Part shown: positions 1-6,841 of the stretch, piece after piece
Position numbering within the stretch: position 1 is the stretch's first letter
Layout of the letters: every line of letters starts with the position of its first letter
From: Sphingomonadaceae bacterium
Lineage (GTDB): Bacteria; Pseudomonadota; Alphaproteobacteria; Sphingomonadales; Sphingomonadaceae
Direction of reading: 5' to 3'
Assembly: GCA_009923795.1 (NCBI GenBank)
Contig: RFSU01000003.1
Location: 1-29,579, forward strand
DNA length: 29,579 bases
Made by a program: the position numbers and the translations under genes
The notes under the pieces: model-generated
Seen by the model: only the letters and a program-made list of their open reading frames with translations
Databases searched by the model: none
Told to the model about the DNA's origin: nothing

Positions 1-39
1 TGCGCTTGCTCGAATTGGGCAACATGGTGAAGGCCCGCC

Positions 40-696
40 TTAATGTGCGCGATGCTCGTTCATCACCTTGCGGTGTTCAACACGACGTTCCTGCCGTTCA
101 TCGGGCGTGATCTTGCCATCCTTATTGGCATCAGCCCGGTCAAAGCGAGCGAGCCCGGATGTTAAAGCTTCGGCTTCGGTCACTTTGCCATCCTTATTGG
201 CGTCGGCCGCGTCGAATATGCGGCCGTCTCCCATCATAGAGCCTGGGCCGCCCACGAACTTTTGTATAATCACCATTTTACGGGGGCCGTCGGGGGCCAT
301 CATGCCCGGTGGGAGCGGGGGCATTGACATGTCCGGCGCGTCCATTGCCATCATCATCATATGGCCTGCCATGTCCTTATGATGGGCATCAAACTCATCC
401 TTGCTGATGGCGCCATCCTGATTGGCATCCATCTTCGCAAACATTTTATCCTGCATCTCTTTGCGCAGCGCGGCCTGCTGCGCGGCAATTTCTTCGCGGG
501 TAATGGCGCCATCCTTATTCGCATCCATCTTTGCGAAGTGCGCTTTCACCTGCGCGGCAACATCGGCGCGGGCCATGGGGAGCTGTGGCGCCGCTGGGGG
601 TGTGGGCATGGCGTGATCGGCATGGTCAGCCATTTGGGCGTTCAGCGGCGCGGTCAGCAAGATTGCGGCCCCCGCGAGAAGAGTATATTTGGTCAT
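40..696 (-). CDS. Secreted four-EF-hand calcium-binding protein with Met/His-rich segments
   Basis: Predicted exported protein of 218 residues. The chosen ATG at 696 is followed by a signal peptide (MTKYTLLAGA...APLNA, about residues 1-20) and preceded by an AGGAGA ribosome binding site 8 bases upstream; the frame stays open further upstream but without a better start. Four canonical 12-residue EF-hand loops are visible: residues 58-69 (DANKDGAITREE), 90-101, 165-176 and 189-200, each with D-x-N-x-D-G-x-I/V and a final Glu. Calcium binding in the periplasm is therefore likely. Between the EF-hand pairs (about 105-133) lies a Met/His-rich stretch with four Met in a row, and the mature N-terminus is also His/Met rich (MADHADHAM). 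That is unusual for a plain calmodulin-like protein and hints at binding of a soft metal. It is divergent from purC. The exact biological role is unknown. Confidence 0.9.
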   Translation of the reverse strand: MTKYTLLAGAAILLTAPLNAQMADHADHAMPTPPAAPQLPMARADVAAQVKAHFAKMDANKDGAITREEIAAQQAALRKEMQDKMFAKMDANQDGAISKDEFDAHHKDMAGHMMMMAMDAPDMSMPPLPPGMMAPDGPRKMVIIQKFVGGPGSMMGDGRIFDAADANKDGKVTEAEALTSGLARFDRADANKDGKITPDERQERRVEHRKVMNEHRAH

Positions 697-914
697 GTGC
701 GTCTCCTTCATGCGGTCAGGCGATGCCGGCCGGTGTACTTTCACCCTTATATCGTCCTTCATGTCGCGCAGATGAACGGCAGTAAAGCCGTGAACCGGTG
801 CACATTGCTCTTGCCCTGCTCTTGCGCTAAAGCTCTGACATTGCCCCGGTAGCCGCGGACGAGGTGTCCCCGCCCGCCGGGGCGTTGTGCTTTATTCGAC
901 GTCAGGACCGCCAC

Positions 915-1691
915 ATGAACCGTCGCCGCCAGATTTACGAAGGCAAGGCCAAGATCCTTTACGAAGGGCCAGAACCGGGAACGCTCATTCAATATTTTAA
1001 GGATGATGCAACCGCCTTTAACGCTCAGAAAAAGGGCACGATCAACGGCAAGGGCGTGATCAACAACCGCATTTCTGAGCATGTGTTTACGCTGCTGGCC
1101 AATATCGGCATTCCGACGCACTTCATCAAACGCCTCAACATGCGCGAACAATTGGTGCGGCAGGTGGATATCATCCCGATCGAAGTGGTCGTACGCAATG
1201 TGGCCGCTGGGTCGTTGTCCAAACGCTTGGGTGTGGAAGAAGGCACGCAGCTGAGCCGGACGATCCTCGAATATTATTATAAGGATGATGCGCTGGGCGA
1301 TCCGCTGATCACCGAAGAGCATATTGCCTGTTTCGGCTGGGCCAGCCCAGAAGAGATGCACGACATTGCCGATATGGCGATCCGCATTAATGACTTCATG
1401 TCGGGCCTTTTTGCCGGGATCGGTATTCGTCTGGTTGATTTTAAGCTGGAATTTGGTCGGCTTTGGGAAAATGATTTTGTGCGCGTCATCCTCGCCGATG
1501 AAATCAGCCCGGATGGCTGCCGCCTTTGGGACATGGTATCGGGCGAGAAGCTCGACAAGGATCGGTTCCGCCGCGATTTGGGGGGGGAAGTCGAAGCCTA
1601 TCAGGAAGTGGCGCGCCGCCTTGGGCTGTTGCCCGAAGGTGCCGACAATGCCGTGCTTGATCTTGAGACCCACCGAAAAAAGCTGCGCTAA
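915..1691 (+). CDS. purC: Phosphoribosylaminoimidazole-succinocarboxamide synthase (SAICAR synthetase)
   Basis: 258 residues, the usual length for bacterial PurC. It joins aspartate to CAIR using ATP to make SAICAR in cytosolic de novo purine synthesis. Family hallmarks are visible: the N-terminal QIYEGKAKILYEG strand, the GTINGKGVINNRISE segment, IPIEVVVRNVAAGSL, and LVDFKLEFGR followed by LADEISPDGCRLWD (substrate and metal site). The start at 915 (MNRRRQIYEGKAK) fits the family better than the longer open frame, and AGGA lies 8 bases upstream. A GC-rich inverted repeat at 868-882 (CCCCG-5-CGGGG) sits in the leader. No other purine gene follows; the next gene is an unrelated regulator, so purC appears to be monocistronic here. 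Confidence 0.97.
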   Translation: MNRRRQIYEGKAKILYEGPEPGTLIQYFKDDATAFNAQKKGTINGKGVINNRISEHVFTLLANIGIPTHFIKRLNMREQLVRQVDIIPIEVVVRNVAAGSLSKRLGVEEGTQLSRTILEYYYKDDALGDPLITEEHIACFGWASPEEMHDIADMAIRINDFMSGLFAGIGIRLVDFKLEFGRLWENDFVRVILADEISPDGCRLWDMVSGEKLDKDRFRRDLGGEVEAYQEVARRLGLLPEGADNAVLDLETHRKKLR

Positions 1692-1724
1692 TTGCGGCAA
1701 GAAATTAACAATAAATCTCAATTT

Positions 1725-1741
1725 AATATCAGAATGATATT
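1725..1741. promoter_or_regulatory. Inverted repeat AATATCA-3-TGATATT upstream of the first MarR-like gene
   Basis: Perfect 7-3-7 inverted repeat in an AT-rich stretch between purC and the MarR-like gene at 1819. A TATATT -10 candidate follows at 1748-1753, so the repeat would overlap the -35 region. The same ATATCA/TGATAT arms recur at 2798-2814, upstream of the lipoprotein gene. MarR-family proteins commonly bind such palindromes near their own promoters; that this is their operator is inference. Confidence 0.45.
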
Positions 1742-1818
1742 CATCGATATATTTTGGCAATGACTTGGCGAAGAAGTTATTTGTAAGCCATTGGGGGTTT
1801 TTATTGGGGCGATTTACC

Positions 1819-2124
1819 GTGCATCTGCTTTATTTCATTAAGTCGTGCGAGACAGATTTGAGCGCACGGCTCGTCACTTTTGATTTCCAGATCTTATTTC
1901 ATCTCTACGCGAACGGGCCGTCCCCTTCCATGTCTGTCATGGCAGCGACCAATGCGTCGCTTGCGGCCTTTGTAAAGACGATAAAGCGCATGACCGAAGA
2001 TGGCCTTCTCGTGGTGGAATCCGGCGTCGAGGATCGCCGGGTGCGCAATTATGACCTGGCCCCGCCAGTGCGGGCGATGATCTCTGCCCTGCTCACCCAG
2101 CATTTGGGTGCGCGCGCAGCCTAA
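1819..2124 (+). CDS. Short MarR-like winged-helix regulator (paralogue 1)
   Basis: About 101 residues. From about residue 21 it reads as a MarR-type winged helix: FDFQILFHLY, a helix-turn-helix region, then the wing EDRRVRNYDLAPPVRAMI, which corresponds to the family's DRR...LT..G signature. About 32 of 67 aligned residues are identical to the protein at 3032-3343, so the two are paralogues. Start choice is uncertain: the frame is open from a TTG at 1765, but GTG at 1819 has GGGG 9 bases upstream and gives an N-terminus matching the length of the paralogue. It is much shorter than typical MarR proteins (about 140-150 residues) and appears to lack the full dimerisation helices. Its stop overlaps the convergent lipoprotein stop by 4 bases. 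Ligand and targets are unknown. Confidence 0.75.
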   Translation: MHLLYFIKSCETDLSARLVTFDFQILFHLYANGPSPSMSVMAATNASLAAFVKTIKRMTEDGLLVVESGVEDRRVRNYDLAPPVRAMISALLTQHLGARAA

Positions 2125-2672
2125 TTTGTGCCGTTGGGATCAACCGGCAGAATGTCGGACTCCAGCCCGCTCTGCCCAGATGTCGGCGCCAATGCCGCCG
2201 GGGGTGTTTCTATGACTCTGTTCGCGTCATCGACCCGGCGAAATACATAAGCGTATAATTCTGGCTGAGACAAAACCACTTCGGCCTGGGTGCGGTTCAG
2301 AACGGGCACACCCACATTTGAAACCTGCACGAACTTCAGCGCCAACTGGCTGCCGCCGCCGACGCCTGGCAAAATCAGCGCCACAAAGCGCATGTCATTG
2401 TTTTTGCTCGCGCCCTTATCGCCAGTCTTCCCACGTTGGCCGCTGATTTGGCCCGTCGCGCGATCCACAATGTCGAGCGCATAGCCCGCTTCGCGAAACA
2501 CGGTGACCGTCTTATCGAACGTCGTCTCAATCGGCTGGCCATAGGCCGCCCGCTGAAAGGTGGAGTCAAAGTTAAACACCGTCCGGTCGGTTTGGATCGG
2601 ATTGGGCGTCGCACAGGCGGCAAGGCCAAGGCTGGTTATCGTAACAAGAGCGAGGACGAGTGGCTGACGCAT
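2121..2672 (-). CDS. Predicted lipoprotein of unknown function
   Basis: 183 residues starting at ATG 2672, with GGGAG about 8 bases upstream. The N-terminus is a lipoprotein signal peptide with the lipobox LAAC (lipidated Cys20) followed by ATPNP, so membrane anchoring after export is expected; with no Asp at +2, outer-membrane sorting is plausible. The mature part has no family I recognise. It contains FDSTFQRAAYGQPIETTFDKTVTVFREAGYALDIVDRATGQISG, which resembles one small alpha/beta domain, then a basic GQRGKTGDKG loop, a second strand-rich half and a Pro-rich acidic tail. It sits between two paralogous MarR-like genes and has the ATATCA/TGATAT inverted repeat in its upstream region, suggesting control by one or both. 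Function unknown. Confidence 0.85.
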   Translation of the reverse strand: MRQPLVLALVTITSLGLAACATPNPIQTDRTVFNFDSTFQRAAYGQPIETTFDKTVTVFREAGYALDIVDRATGQISGQRGKTGDKGASKNNDMRFVALILPGVGGGSQLALKFVQVSNVGVPVLNRTQAEVVLSQPELYAYVFRRVDDANRVIETPPAALAPTSGQSGLESDILPVDPNGTN

Positions 2673-3031
2673 GTGATTTACTCCCAATGACTGATAAATG
2701 TTAGGAATCTCGACAGGCTTTGTCCATGCCCCACGCGGTCTAGCCGAAAATAGTCTGGCCCACCCTCGCTTTAAAGAAGTCATATTGTGGCACTTATATA
2801 TCAAAAAATGATATTTTCCGCACTTTTTCAACGCCCTGCAAAGGACGATAAACGCTCAGGGAGGGGCCCGGCGGACTTGGATACGCTGATTGGCAGGCTG
2901 TGCGCTCGCCTTTTGGTCAAGGCCGATGGAACCCCCCGACCTGTTGGCCAGTTTAGTCCATGAGAAGTCGGCATTAGGCTTGGAAATAGGGGGGGATTGT
3001 GACGGACACCGAGGAAAGAGCAGGTTAGGCT
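2673..3031. other. 359-bp intergenic region between divergent lipoprotein and MarR-like genes
   Basis: No convincing coding frame in either direction. The lipoprotein-proximal part (about 2770-2820) is AT-rich and holds the inverted repeat at 2798-2814. The part next to the MarR-like gene is GC-richer and ends in GAGGAAAGAG and AGG motifs before the ATG at 3032. Both divergent promoters should lie here. No riboswitch or RNA gene was recognised. Confidence 0.6.
2798..2814. promoter_or_regulatory. Inverted repeat ATATCA-5-TGATAT upstream of the lipoprotein gene
   Basis: Arms ATATCA and TGATAT are separated by five A residues. They are the same arms as at 1725-1741, where the spacer is three bases. 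The site lies 126 bases before the lipoprotein start and about 218 bases before the second MarR-like gene. It is a candidate operator; the different spacer length is a reason for caution. Confidence 0.4.
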
Positions 3032-3343
3032 ATGGGGCAGTTGACAGCAGGTCTGGCGAATGTTGAGCAGCAGTTTCGTCTGCGCGCCATCACGCCAGAA
3101 TTTGAAATTCTGCTCCGCCTCTATGAGCAAGGGCCGACCCCCTCTGCGAGCCTGCGCGGGTCGTCTCGGGCTTCGTCGGCCGCGTTCAGCCTCATTCTGA
3201 AACGACTGGTCGGAAGCGACTTATTGCAAGTTGAACATGACCGATTGGATCGCCGGGTTCGTAAATATGACCTGACCCCTTCGGCAAGATCGGTGATTAG
3301 GGACTTTCTCAAAGAGAGTATCGACAGCGTCACCGCCGCCTGA
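3032..3343 (+). CDS. Short MarR-like winged-helix regulator (paralogue 2)
   Basis: 103 residues. Same architecture as the protein at 1819-2124: a short N-terminal helix, TPEFEILLRLYEQGPTPSAS (helix-turn-helix entry), SSRASSAAFSLILKRL as likely recognition helix, and the wing DRRVRKYDLTPSARSVI. Starts at ATG 3032, with AGG about 8 bases and GAGGAAAGAG further upstream. It is truncated relative to full MarR proteins in the same way as its paralogue, so the short form is likely functional and not decay. It is convergent with the acetyltransferase (4-base gap) and divergent from the lipoprotein. Likely a cytosolic DNA-binding repressor; effector unknown. Confidence 0.8.
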   Translation: MGQLTAGLANVEQQFRLRAITPEFEILLRLYEQGPTPSASLRGSSRASSAAFSLILKRLVGSDLLQVEHDRLDRRVRKYDLTPSARSVIRDFLKESIDSVTAA

Positions 3344-3347
3344 CCAC

Positions 3348-3836
3348 TTAAAGATCCAGCCGATAATAGTCGCTGTCGCACAAACCGATATGCGTTTCGA
3401 TCGTGTTGCGAACAAAGGCGACATGGTGAAATCCGCACCGCATCAACGCCGCCTTTGATCGCAGATTGCGCGGATCAACATCGGCAAAAAGATGATCGGT
3501 TGCCTTCCGGCCCTGCATATAGGCAATGAACCCCCTGAGCCCTTCGGTCGCCAGGCCCCGCCCCCAAAAGTCGCGATGCAAGATGAAGCCAAAATCCGGC
3601 AACTTCCAACAACCAAGCTTGCCGATAACTCGGCCCTCAAATTCCATGAACAGATCAAATTCGGCGGCAACGAGATCCTCAATAATGGGCCGCATCCAAG
3701 CTTCGGTCTCGGCCAGTGTGCGATGCGGCGCAAAGGACCAATAGGTCAGCGCCTCAGCATCGCTGAAGATCGCATGAATATCGGCGAGATCGGACAGGCG
3801 GGGCGGCCGCAGCTTTAGACGCTTGGTCTCGATCAC
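3348..3836 (-). CDS. GNAT-family (RimJ/RimL-like) N-acetyltransferase
   Basis: 162 residues from GTG 3836, which has a perfect AGGAGG 7-8 bases upstream; the frame is open 52 codons further but without family similarity. N-terminus VIETKRLKLRPPRLSDLADI is typical of RimJ/RimL-type acetyltransferases (usually M/V-I-E-T-x-R-L). The acetyl-CoA-binding motif is RDFWGRGLATEGLRGF, followed by VDPRNLRSKAALMRCGF, the family's N..S...LEK.GF motif. It should transfer acetyl from acetyl-CoA to an amine of a protein N-terminus or small molecule; the substrate cannot be deduced. It is convergent with the MarR-like gene. Confidence 0.9.
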   Translation of the reverse strand: MIETKRLKLRPPRLSDLADIHAIFSDAEALTYWSFAPHRTLAETEAWMRPIIEDLVAAEFDLFMEFEGRVIGKLGCWKLPDFGFILHRDFWGRGLATEGLRGFIAYMQGRKATDHLFADVDPRNLRSKAALMRCGFHHVAFVRNTIETHIGLCDSDYYRLDL

Positions 3837-3968
3837 CCTCTGGCCTCCTGTCTGCTTATTCCCATTGCTCTTGGCTAGAAGGCCTGCCCCGCACCCGTCA
3901 ATGGCCCGACCTTCGGAGTAACGGCCCGTATGGGGATTGCGCTCTAAGCTTGCCTTGATGATGTTGTT

Positions 3969-3984
3969 CGTTAACTTGTTAACG
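3969..3984. promoter_or_regulatory. Inverted repeat CGTTAAC-TT-GTTAACG
   Basis: Perfect 7-2-7 inverted repeat 20 bases before the ATG of the adhesin-E-like gene, in the 168-bp region divergent to the acetyltransferase. Position and symmetry suggest a repressor site; the binding protein is unknown. Confidence 0.35.
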
Positions 3985-4004
3985 TTGCTCAAAGGGGGAG
4001 GACA

Positions 4005-4400
4005 ATGAAAACAAACACTTTAATGGCTGGCGCAATTGCGCTCTCACTTTCGTTGGGTGCGACACCTGCTTTTGCAGCCAATTGGGTTTATGTGGGCGAA
4101 AGCGTGAGTAATGCGGTTTGGTATTACGACTCTGATTCACTTCAACGCTCCGGGGATGAAGTTACAGTCTGGAAGAAGCTCGATCATTCGCGCGATCAAA
4201 CAACAAAAATTCGGACGGCGTTAGTGCGGACAAGATATGACTGCGCGGAACGGACAGATACCCTCCTTGCGCGGGTTTCATATTTTCCGGATGGAACGAG
4301 TAACTCGGCAGAGTGGTCGCGCTACGAGCAAACAGCAGACACCATTTTCCCCGAATCTATGGCAGAGGCGATGTTGAAAGCCGTTTGTGGCCTCGACTAA
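4005..4400 (+). CDS. Small exported protein, surface-adhesin E-like
   Basis: 131 residues with a clear signal peptide (MKTNTLMAGAIALSLSLGATPAFA, cleavage after AFA about residue 24). The mature part NWVYVGESVSNAVWYYDSDSLQRSGDEVTVWKKLDH has the pattern W.yv.....yyD..Si...G..v.vW.k.d seen in small periplasmic proteins annotated as surface-adhesin protein E. Two Cys (in RYDCAERTD and AVCGLD) probably form a disulfide. Start ATG 4005 has a strong GGGGGAGGA site. In this family the adhesin name comes from one Haemophilus protein, so an adhesive role here is unproven. Preceded by an inverted repeat at 3969-3984. Confidence 0.85.
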   Translation: MKTNTLMAGAIALSLSLGATPAFAANWVYVGESVSNAVWYYDSDSLQRSGDEVTVWKKLDHSRDQTTKIRTALVRTRYDCAERTDTLLARVSYFPDGTSNSAEWSRYEQTADTIFPESMAEAMLKAVCGLD

Positions 4401-4453
4401 ATCAATTTAGAAAAGTCGCGATCCCCTTCATCGGCAAGCATCGATGCGCAAGG

Positions 4454-4507
4454 CGCGGGCGACCTGCAAGAAGCCTAAAGCGCGGGCGACCTGCAAGAAG
4501 CCTAAAG
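4454..4507. repeat. Perfect 27-bp tandem repeat, two copies
   Basis: The unit CGCGGGCGACCTGCAAGAAG plus CCTAAAG occurs at 4454-4480 and again without gap at 4481-4507, between the adhesin-E-like gene and the rpsI terminator. It is non-coding as far as I can see. Likely a recent slippage or duplication. Confidence 0.9.
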
Positions 4508-4538
4508 AAAAAGGGGCTGCGATCTCTCGCAACCCCTT
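4504..4538 (-). terminator. Rho-independent terminator of rplM-rpsI
   Basis: On the minus strand AAGGGGTTGCGA, a GAGA loop and TCGCAGCCCCTT form a 12-bp stem with one mismatch, directly followed by TTT, C, TTT. It lies 30 bases after the rpsI stop. On the plus strand there is no T tract, so it mainly serves rpsI. Confidence 0.85.
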
Positions 4539-4567
4539 GATCTGCTGAAGAGCTTTGGTTCCAAAAC

Positions 4568-5122
4568 TTAACGTTTCGAGAACTGGAAGCTCCGGCGCGC
4601 CTTGGCGCGGCCATATTTCTTACGTTCGACCGCGCGGCTATCGCGGGTCAGGAAGCCCGCGGCCTTCACCACACCACGAAGGGCGGGCTCTTGCTTGGTC
4701 AGGGCTTGGCTGATGCCGTGCTTGACGGCCCCGGCCTGGCCCGAAAGACCACCGCCCTTAACGGTTGCGATCACATCATATTGACCCGCGCGTTCGGCAA
4801 TGCCGAAGGGCTGGTTGATGACGAGACGCAGCGTCGGACGCGCAAAATAGACTTCCTGATCACGGCCATTGATCGTGATCTTGCCGGTGCCGGGCTTCAC
4901 CCAGACGCGGGCAACCGCATCCTTACGGCGGCCGGTTGCATAGGCGCGGCCCTGTGCGTCAACTTCGCGTTCCCGAAGCGGGGCAGGCGGGGCGACGACA
5001 ACGGGGGCTGCCGGGGCTTCTGAAGCTTCAGCGGCAGGTGCGGCTTCAGCCGGAGCGGCAGCAGCGGTGTTGGTGAGCTCACCCAAATCGGCGAGCGACT
5101 GACGGGTATCGGTGTCGGACAT
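4568..5122 (-). CDS. rpsI: 30S ribosomal protein S9 with long Ala/Pro-rich N-terminal extension
   Basis: 184 residues against about 130 in E. coli. The core begins near residue 58 (GRAYATGRRKDAVARVWVKPGTGKITING) and ends with the diagnostic basic tail KKYGRAKARRSFQFSKR, whose C-terminal Lys-Arg reaches the P-site tRNA in the small subunit. The first about 55 residues are acidic and Ala/Pro rich (TAAAAPAEAAPAAEASEAPA), a known type of S9 extension in Sphingomonadales and some related alphaproteobacteria; its function is not known to me. The start codon overlaps the rplM stop by one base (TAATG), so translation is coupled. A terminator follows at 4504-4538. Confidence 0.98.
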   Translation of the reverse strand: MSDTDTRQSLADLGELTNTAAAAPAEAAPAAEASEAPAAPVVVAPPAPLREREVDAQGRAYATGRRKDAVARVWVKPGTGKITINGRDQEVYFARPTLRLVINQPFGIAERAGQYDVIATVKGGGLSGQAGAVKHGISQALTKQEPALRGVVKAAGFLTRDSRAVERKKYGRAKARRSFQFSKR

Positions 5123-5601
5123 TATGCACCCACCTTATTCTTGCGGTTCAGCGAGCCAATATCGAGGACATTGGGGTTCTGGGCGACGTGCGGATGCTCG
5201 GTGCCGGAATAGAGGCGCAGGTTGCGCATCTGCTGGCGGCCAAGCGGGCCACGCGGGATCATGCGCTCAATGGCTTTTTCCAAAACGCGCTCCGGAAAGC
5301 GACCTTCCAGAACCTTCGCCGCCGTGATGCTCTTAATCCCACCGGCATAGCCCGTGTGCTTATAATAGACCTTCTGGCCCAGCTTGCGGCCGGTGAAGCG
5401 CACCTTATCCGCATTGATGACGATGACATTGTCACCGCAATCGACGTGCGGGGTGTAGCTTGGCTTATGCTTGCCGCGCAGGATGTTGGCGATAATGGTA
5501 GCAACGCGACCAACGACGAGACCATCGGCGTCGATAATGTGCCACTGCTTTTCGACCTCTGCCGGCTTGGCCGGTTTGGTCATACGGGTGAGCGCCTTCA
5601 T
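5122..5601 (-). CDS. rplM: 50S ribosomal protein L13
   Basis: 159 residues. Family signatures: QWHIIDADGLVVGRVATIIANILRGKHK, GDNVIVINADKVRFTGRK, and VLEKAIERMIPRGPLGRQQMRNLRLYSGTEHPH. L13 is an early-assembly protein of the large subunit. First gene of the two-gene rplM-rpsI operon, a near-universal bacterial pairing. In E. coli L13 represses its own operon through the mRNA leader; here the leader carries a promoter at 5668-5695 and a hairpin with T tract at 5621-5655. GAGG lies about 12 bases before the ATG, a slightly long spacing; an in-frame ATG six codons later (MTKPAKPAEVEKQW) is an alternative start. Confidence 0.98.
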   Translation of the reverse strand: MKALTRMTKPAKPAEVEKQWHIIDADGLVVGRVATIIANILRGKHKPSYTPHVDCGDNVIVINADKVRFTGRKLGQKVYYKHTGYAGGIKSITAAKVLEGRFPERVLEKAIERMIPRGPLGRQQMRNLRLYSGTEHPHVAQNPNVLDIGSLNRKNKVGA

Positions 5602-5620
5602 AAAAGTGCGTCCTCTTGAC

Positions 5621-5655
5621 GGTAAAACAAAAAGGCGCTGCCCTTGCGAACAGCG
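5621..5655 (-). promoter_or_regulatory. Terminator-like hairpin with T tract in the rplM leader (possible attenuator)
   Basis: Minus strand CGCTG, a 10-base loop and CAGCG, then CC and TTTTTGTTTT. It lies between the proposed promoter and the rplM start codon, so it is inside the transcript. The stem is only five pairs, so it would be a weak terminator; an attenuator role is inference. Confidence 0.35.
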
Positions 5656-5667
5656 ACGATGGACGCC

Positions 5668-5695
5668 CTTTTACAGGGGTAGGCCGTTAAGTCAA
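5668..5695 (-). promoter_or_regulatory. Candidate promoter of rplM-rpsI
   Basis: Minus-strand TTGACT (5690-5695), a 16-base spacer and TAAAAG (5668-5673) match sigma-70-type -35 and -10 elements at 5/6 and 4/6 positions. The predicted start near 5661 gives a leader of about 60 bases. Confidence 0.5.
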
Positions 5696-5740
5696 GGATT
5701 CGGGCGGCTCTTGGAACGGGTAAAATGATACCGCCTCCGT

Positions 5741-6757
5741 TTATGGGCGGCGACCAAGGACATGAATGCCCCAGCTGGTGGACGCCACAACCAGCGCCCC
5801 CACAGCCTGATGCAGCACCGCAAGGCCGATATTCACCCCGGTCATCACCGTCGCAATGCCGAGCAGCATTTGCGTGCCAATGCTGATGTGTATGGCCGTC
5901 GAGGCCGGGCGGACCCCGGCCTGCTTCACGCGCCGGGCCAGAAGAATGAGCGCGCCGAACGCACCCCAAGCCCACCAACGATGGATGAAATGGATCACAA
6001 AGGGATCATTGGTCAGCACATGCCAGGCGCTGCCGGTCACATTCGGGTCTGGAAGAAACCGACCATTCATCAACGGCCAATCGCTTGCCGCAAGGCCGGC
6101 ATTGAGGCCTGCCGTATACGCGCCGAACAGCAATTGGATCAGCAAAATGGCCGCCACCGCTAAACCAAACCCTGTCAGCCGGGCGGGCTGCGCCTTTGGA
6201 TCACGGGCCAACGCCTTGAGGTCCAGCGCAGTCCAGACAAGACCTGCAAGGATGAACAGCGCGGTGAGCAAATGCGTCGCCAACCGATAATGGCTCACAT
6301 CGGTGCGATCGACCAGACCAGAGGCCACCATCCACCAGCCAATGGCCCCTTGCAGCCCGCCAAGCGCCAAAAGTGCAACCAGCCGTAGGCCATAGCCCTT
6401 GGGAATGGCGCGGCGCAGGGCAAACCATAGCAAGGGCAGCGCAAAGGCAACACCGATCAACCGCCCGAGCAGACGGTGCGCCCATTCCCAAAAGAAGATG
6501 AACTTAAACGCGCTGAGGCTCATGCCCTTATTGATCAGCTGATATTCCGGGATCTGGCGATATTTATCAAAGGCCTCTTGCCAATCCTGATCTGTCAGCG
6601 GCGGCAAGGCCCCGGTCACGGGTTTCCATTCGGTGATGGACAGGCCCGATTCGGTCAGGCGGGTAATGCCGCCCACCACCACCATAAGGAAGACAAGACT
6701 GGCAACCGCATAAAGCCAATTGGCAATCGCATTTGGGCGGGACAGAGGATGAGACAT
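5741..6757 (-). CDS. ctaA: Heme A synthase (COX15/CtaA family)
   Basis: 338 residues from ATG 6757; a GTG at 6784 with GGAGG 11-12 bases upstream would add nine residues and cannot be excluded, since the ATG has no clear ribosome site. It oxidises the C8 methyl of heme O to make heme A for cytochrome aa3 oxidase in the inner membrane. Seen: about eight hydrophobic membrane segments; VVVGGITRLTESGLSITEWKPVTG, the strongly conserved first-helix and loop motif; EWAHRLLGRLIG, HYRLATHLL, HFIHRWWAWG and LHQAVGALV, carrying the conserved His residues that bind the hemes. This is the alphaproteobacterial type 2 form (COX15-like). It is followed by rplM-rpsI on the same strand after a 139-bp gap holding their promoter. 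Confidence 0.96.
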   Translation of the reverse strand: MSHPLSRPNAIANWLYAVASLVFLMVVVGGITRLTESGLSITEWKPVTGALPPLTDQDWQEAFDKYRQIPEYQLINKGMSLSAFKFIFFWEWAHRLLGRLIGVAFALPLLWFALRRAIPKGYGLRLVALLALGGLQGAIGWWMVASGLVDRTDVSHYRLATHLLTALFILAGLVWTALDLKALARDPKAQPARLTGFGLAVAAILLIQLLFGAYTAGLNAGLAASDWPLMNGRFLPDPNVTGSAWHVLTNDPFVIHFIHRWWAWGAFGALILLARRVKQAGVRPASTAIHISIGTQMLLGIATVMTGVNIGLAVLHQAVGALVVASTSWGIHVLGRRP

Positions 6758-6841
6758 GGCGGCGCTATAGGCCTGTGGCGGCACATCGCAAAGCCCCTCC
6801 TTGGGTGAGGCTGCGGCCAGCCGTTGAACTTCATGCCTATA

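Noticed and set aside
1..39. Possible gene end or start at the left window edge
   Set aside because: 39 bases are too few; short open frames exist in several readings and none can be assigned.
759..1760. Long open frame of 333 codons antisense to purC
   Set aside because: It mirrors the purC codon pattern on the opposite strand, has no recognisable family and lies fully over a certain gene. High-GC coding DNA often gives such shadows.
2828..3130. Minus-strand open frame of 100 codons in the lipoprotein/MarR gap
   Set aside because: No ribosome site, no family similarity and it runs into the second MarR-like gene.
4454..4507. CRISPR array
   Set aside because: The 27-bp repeats are directly adjacent without spacers, and no cas gene is present.
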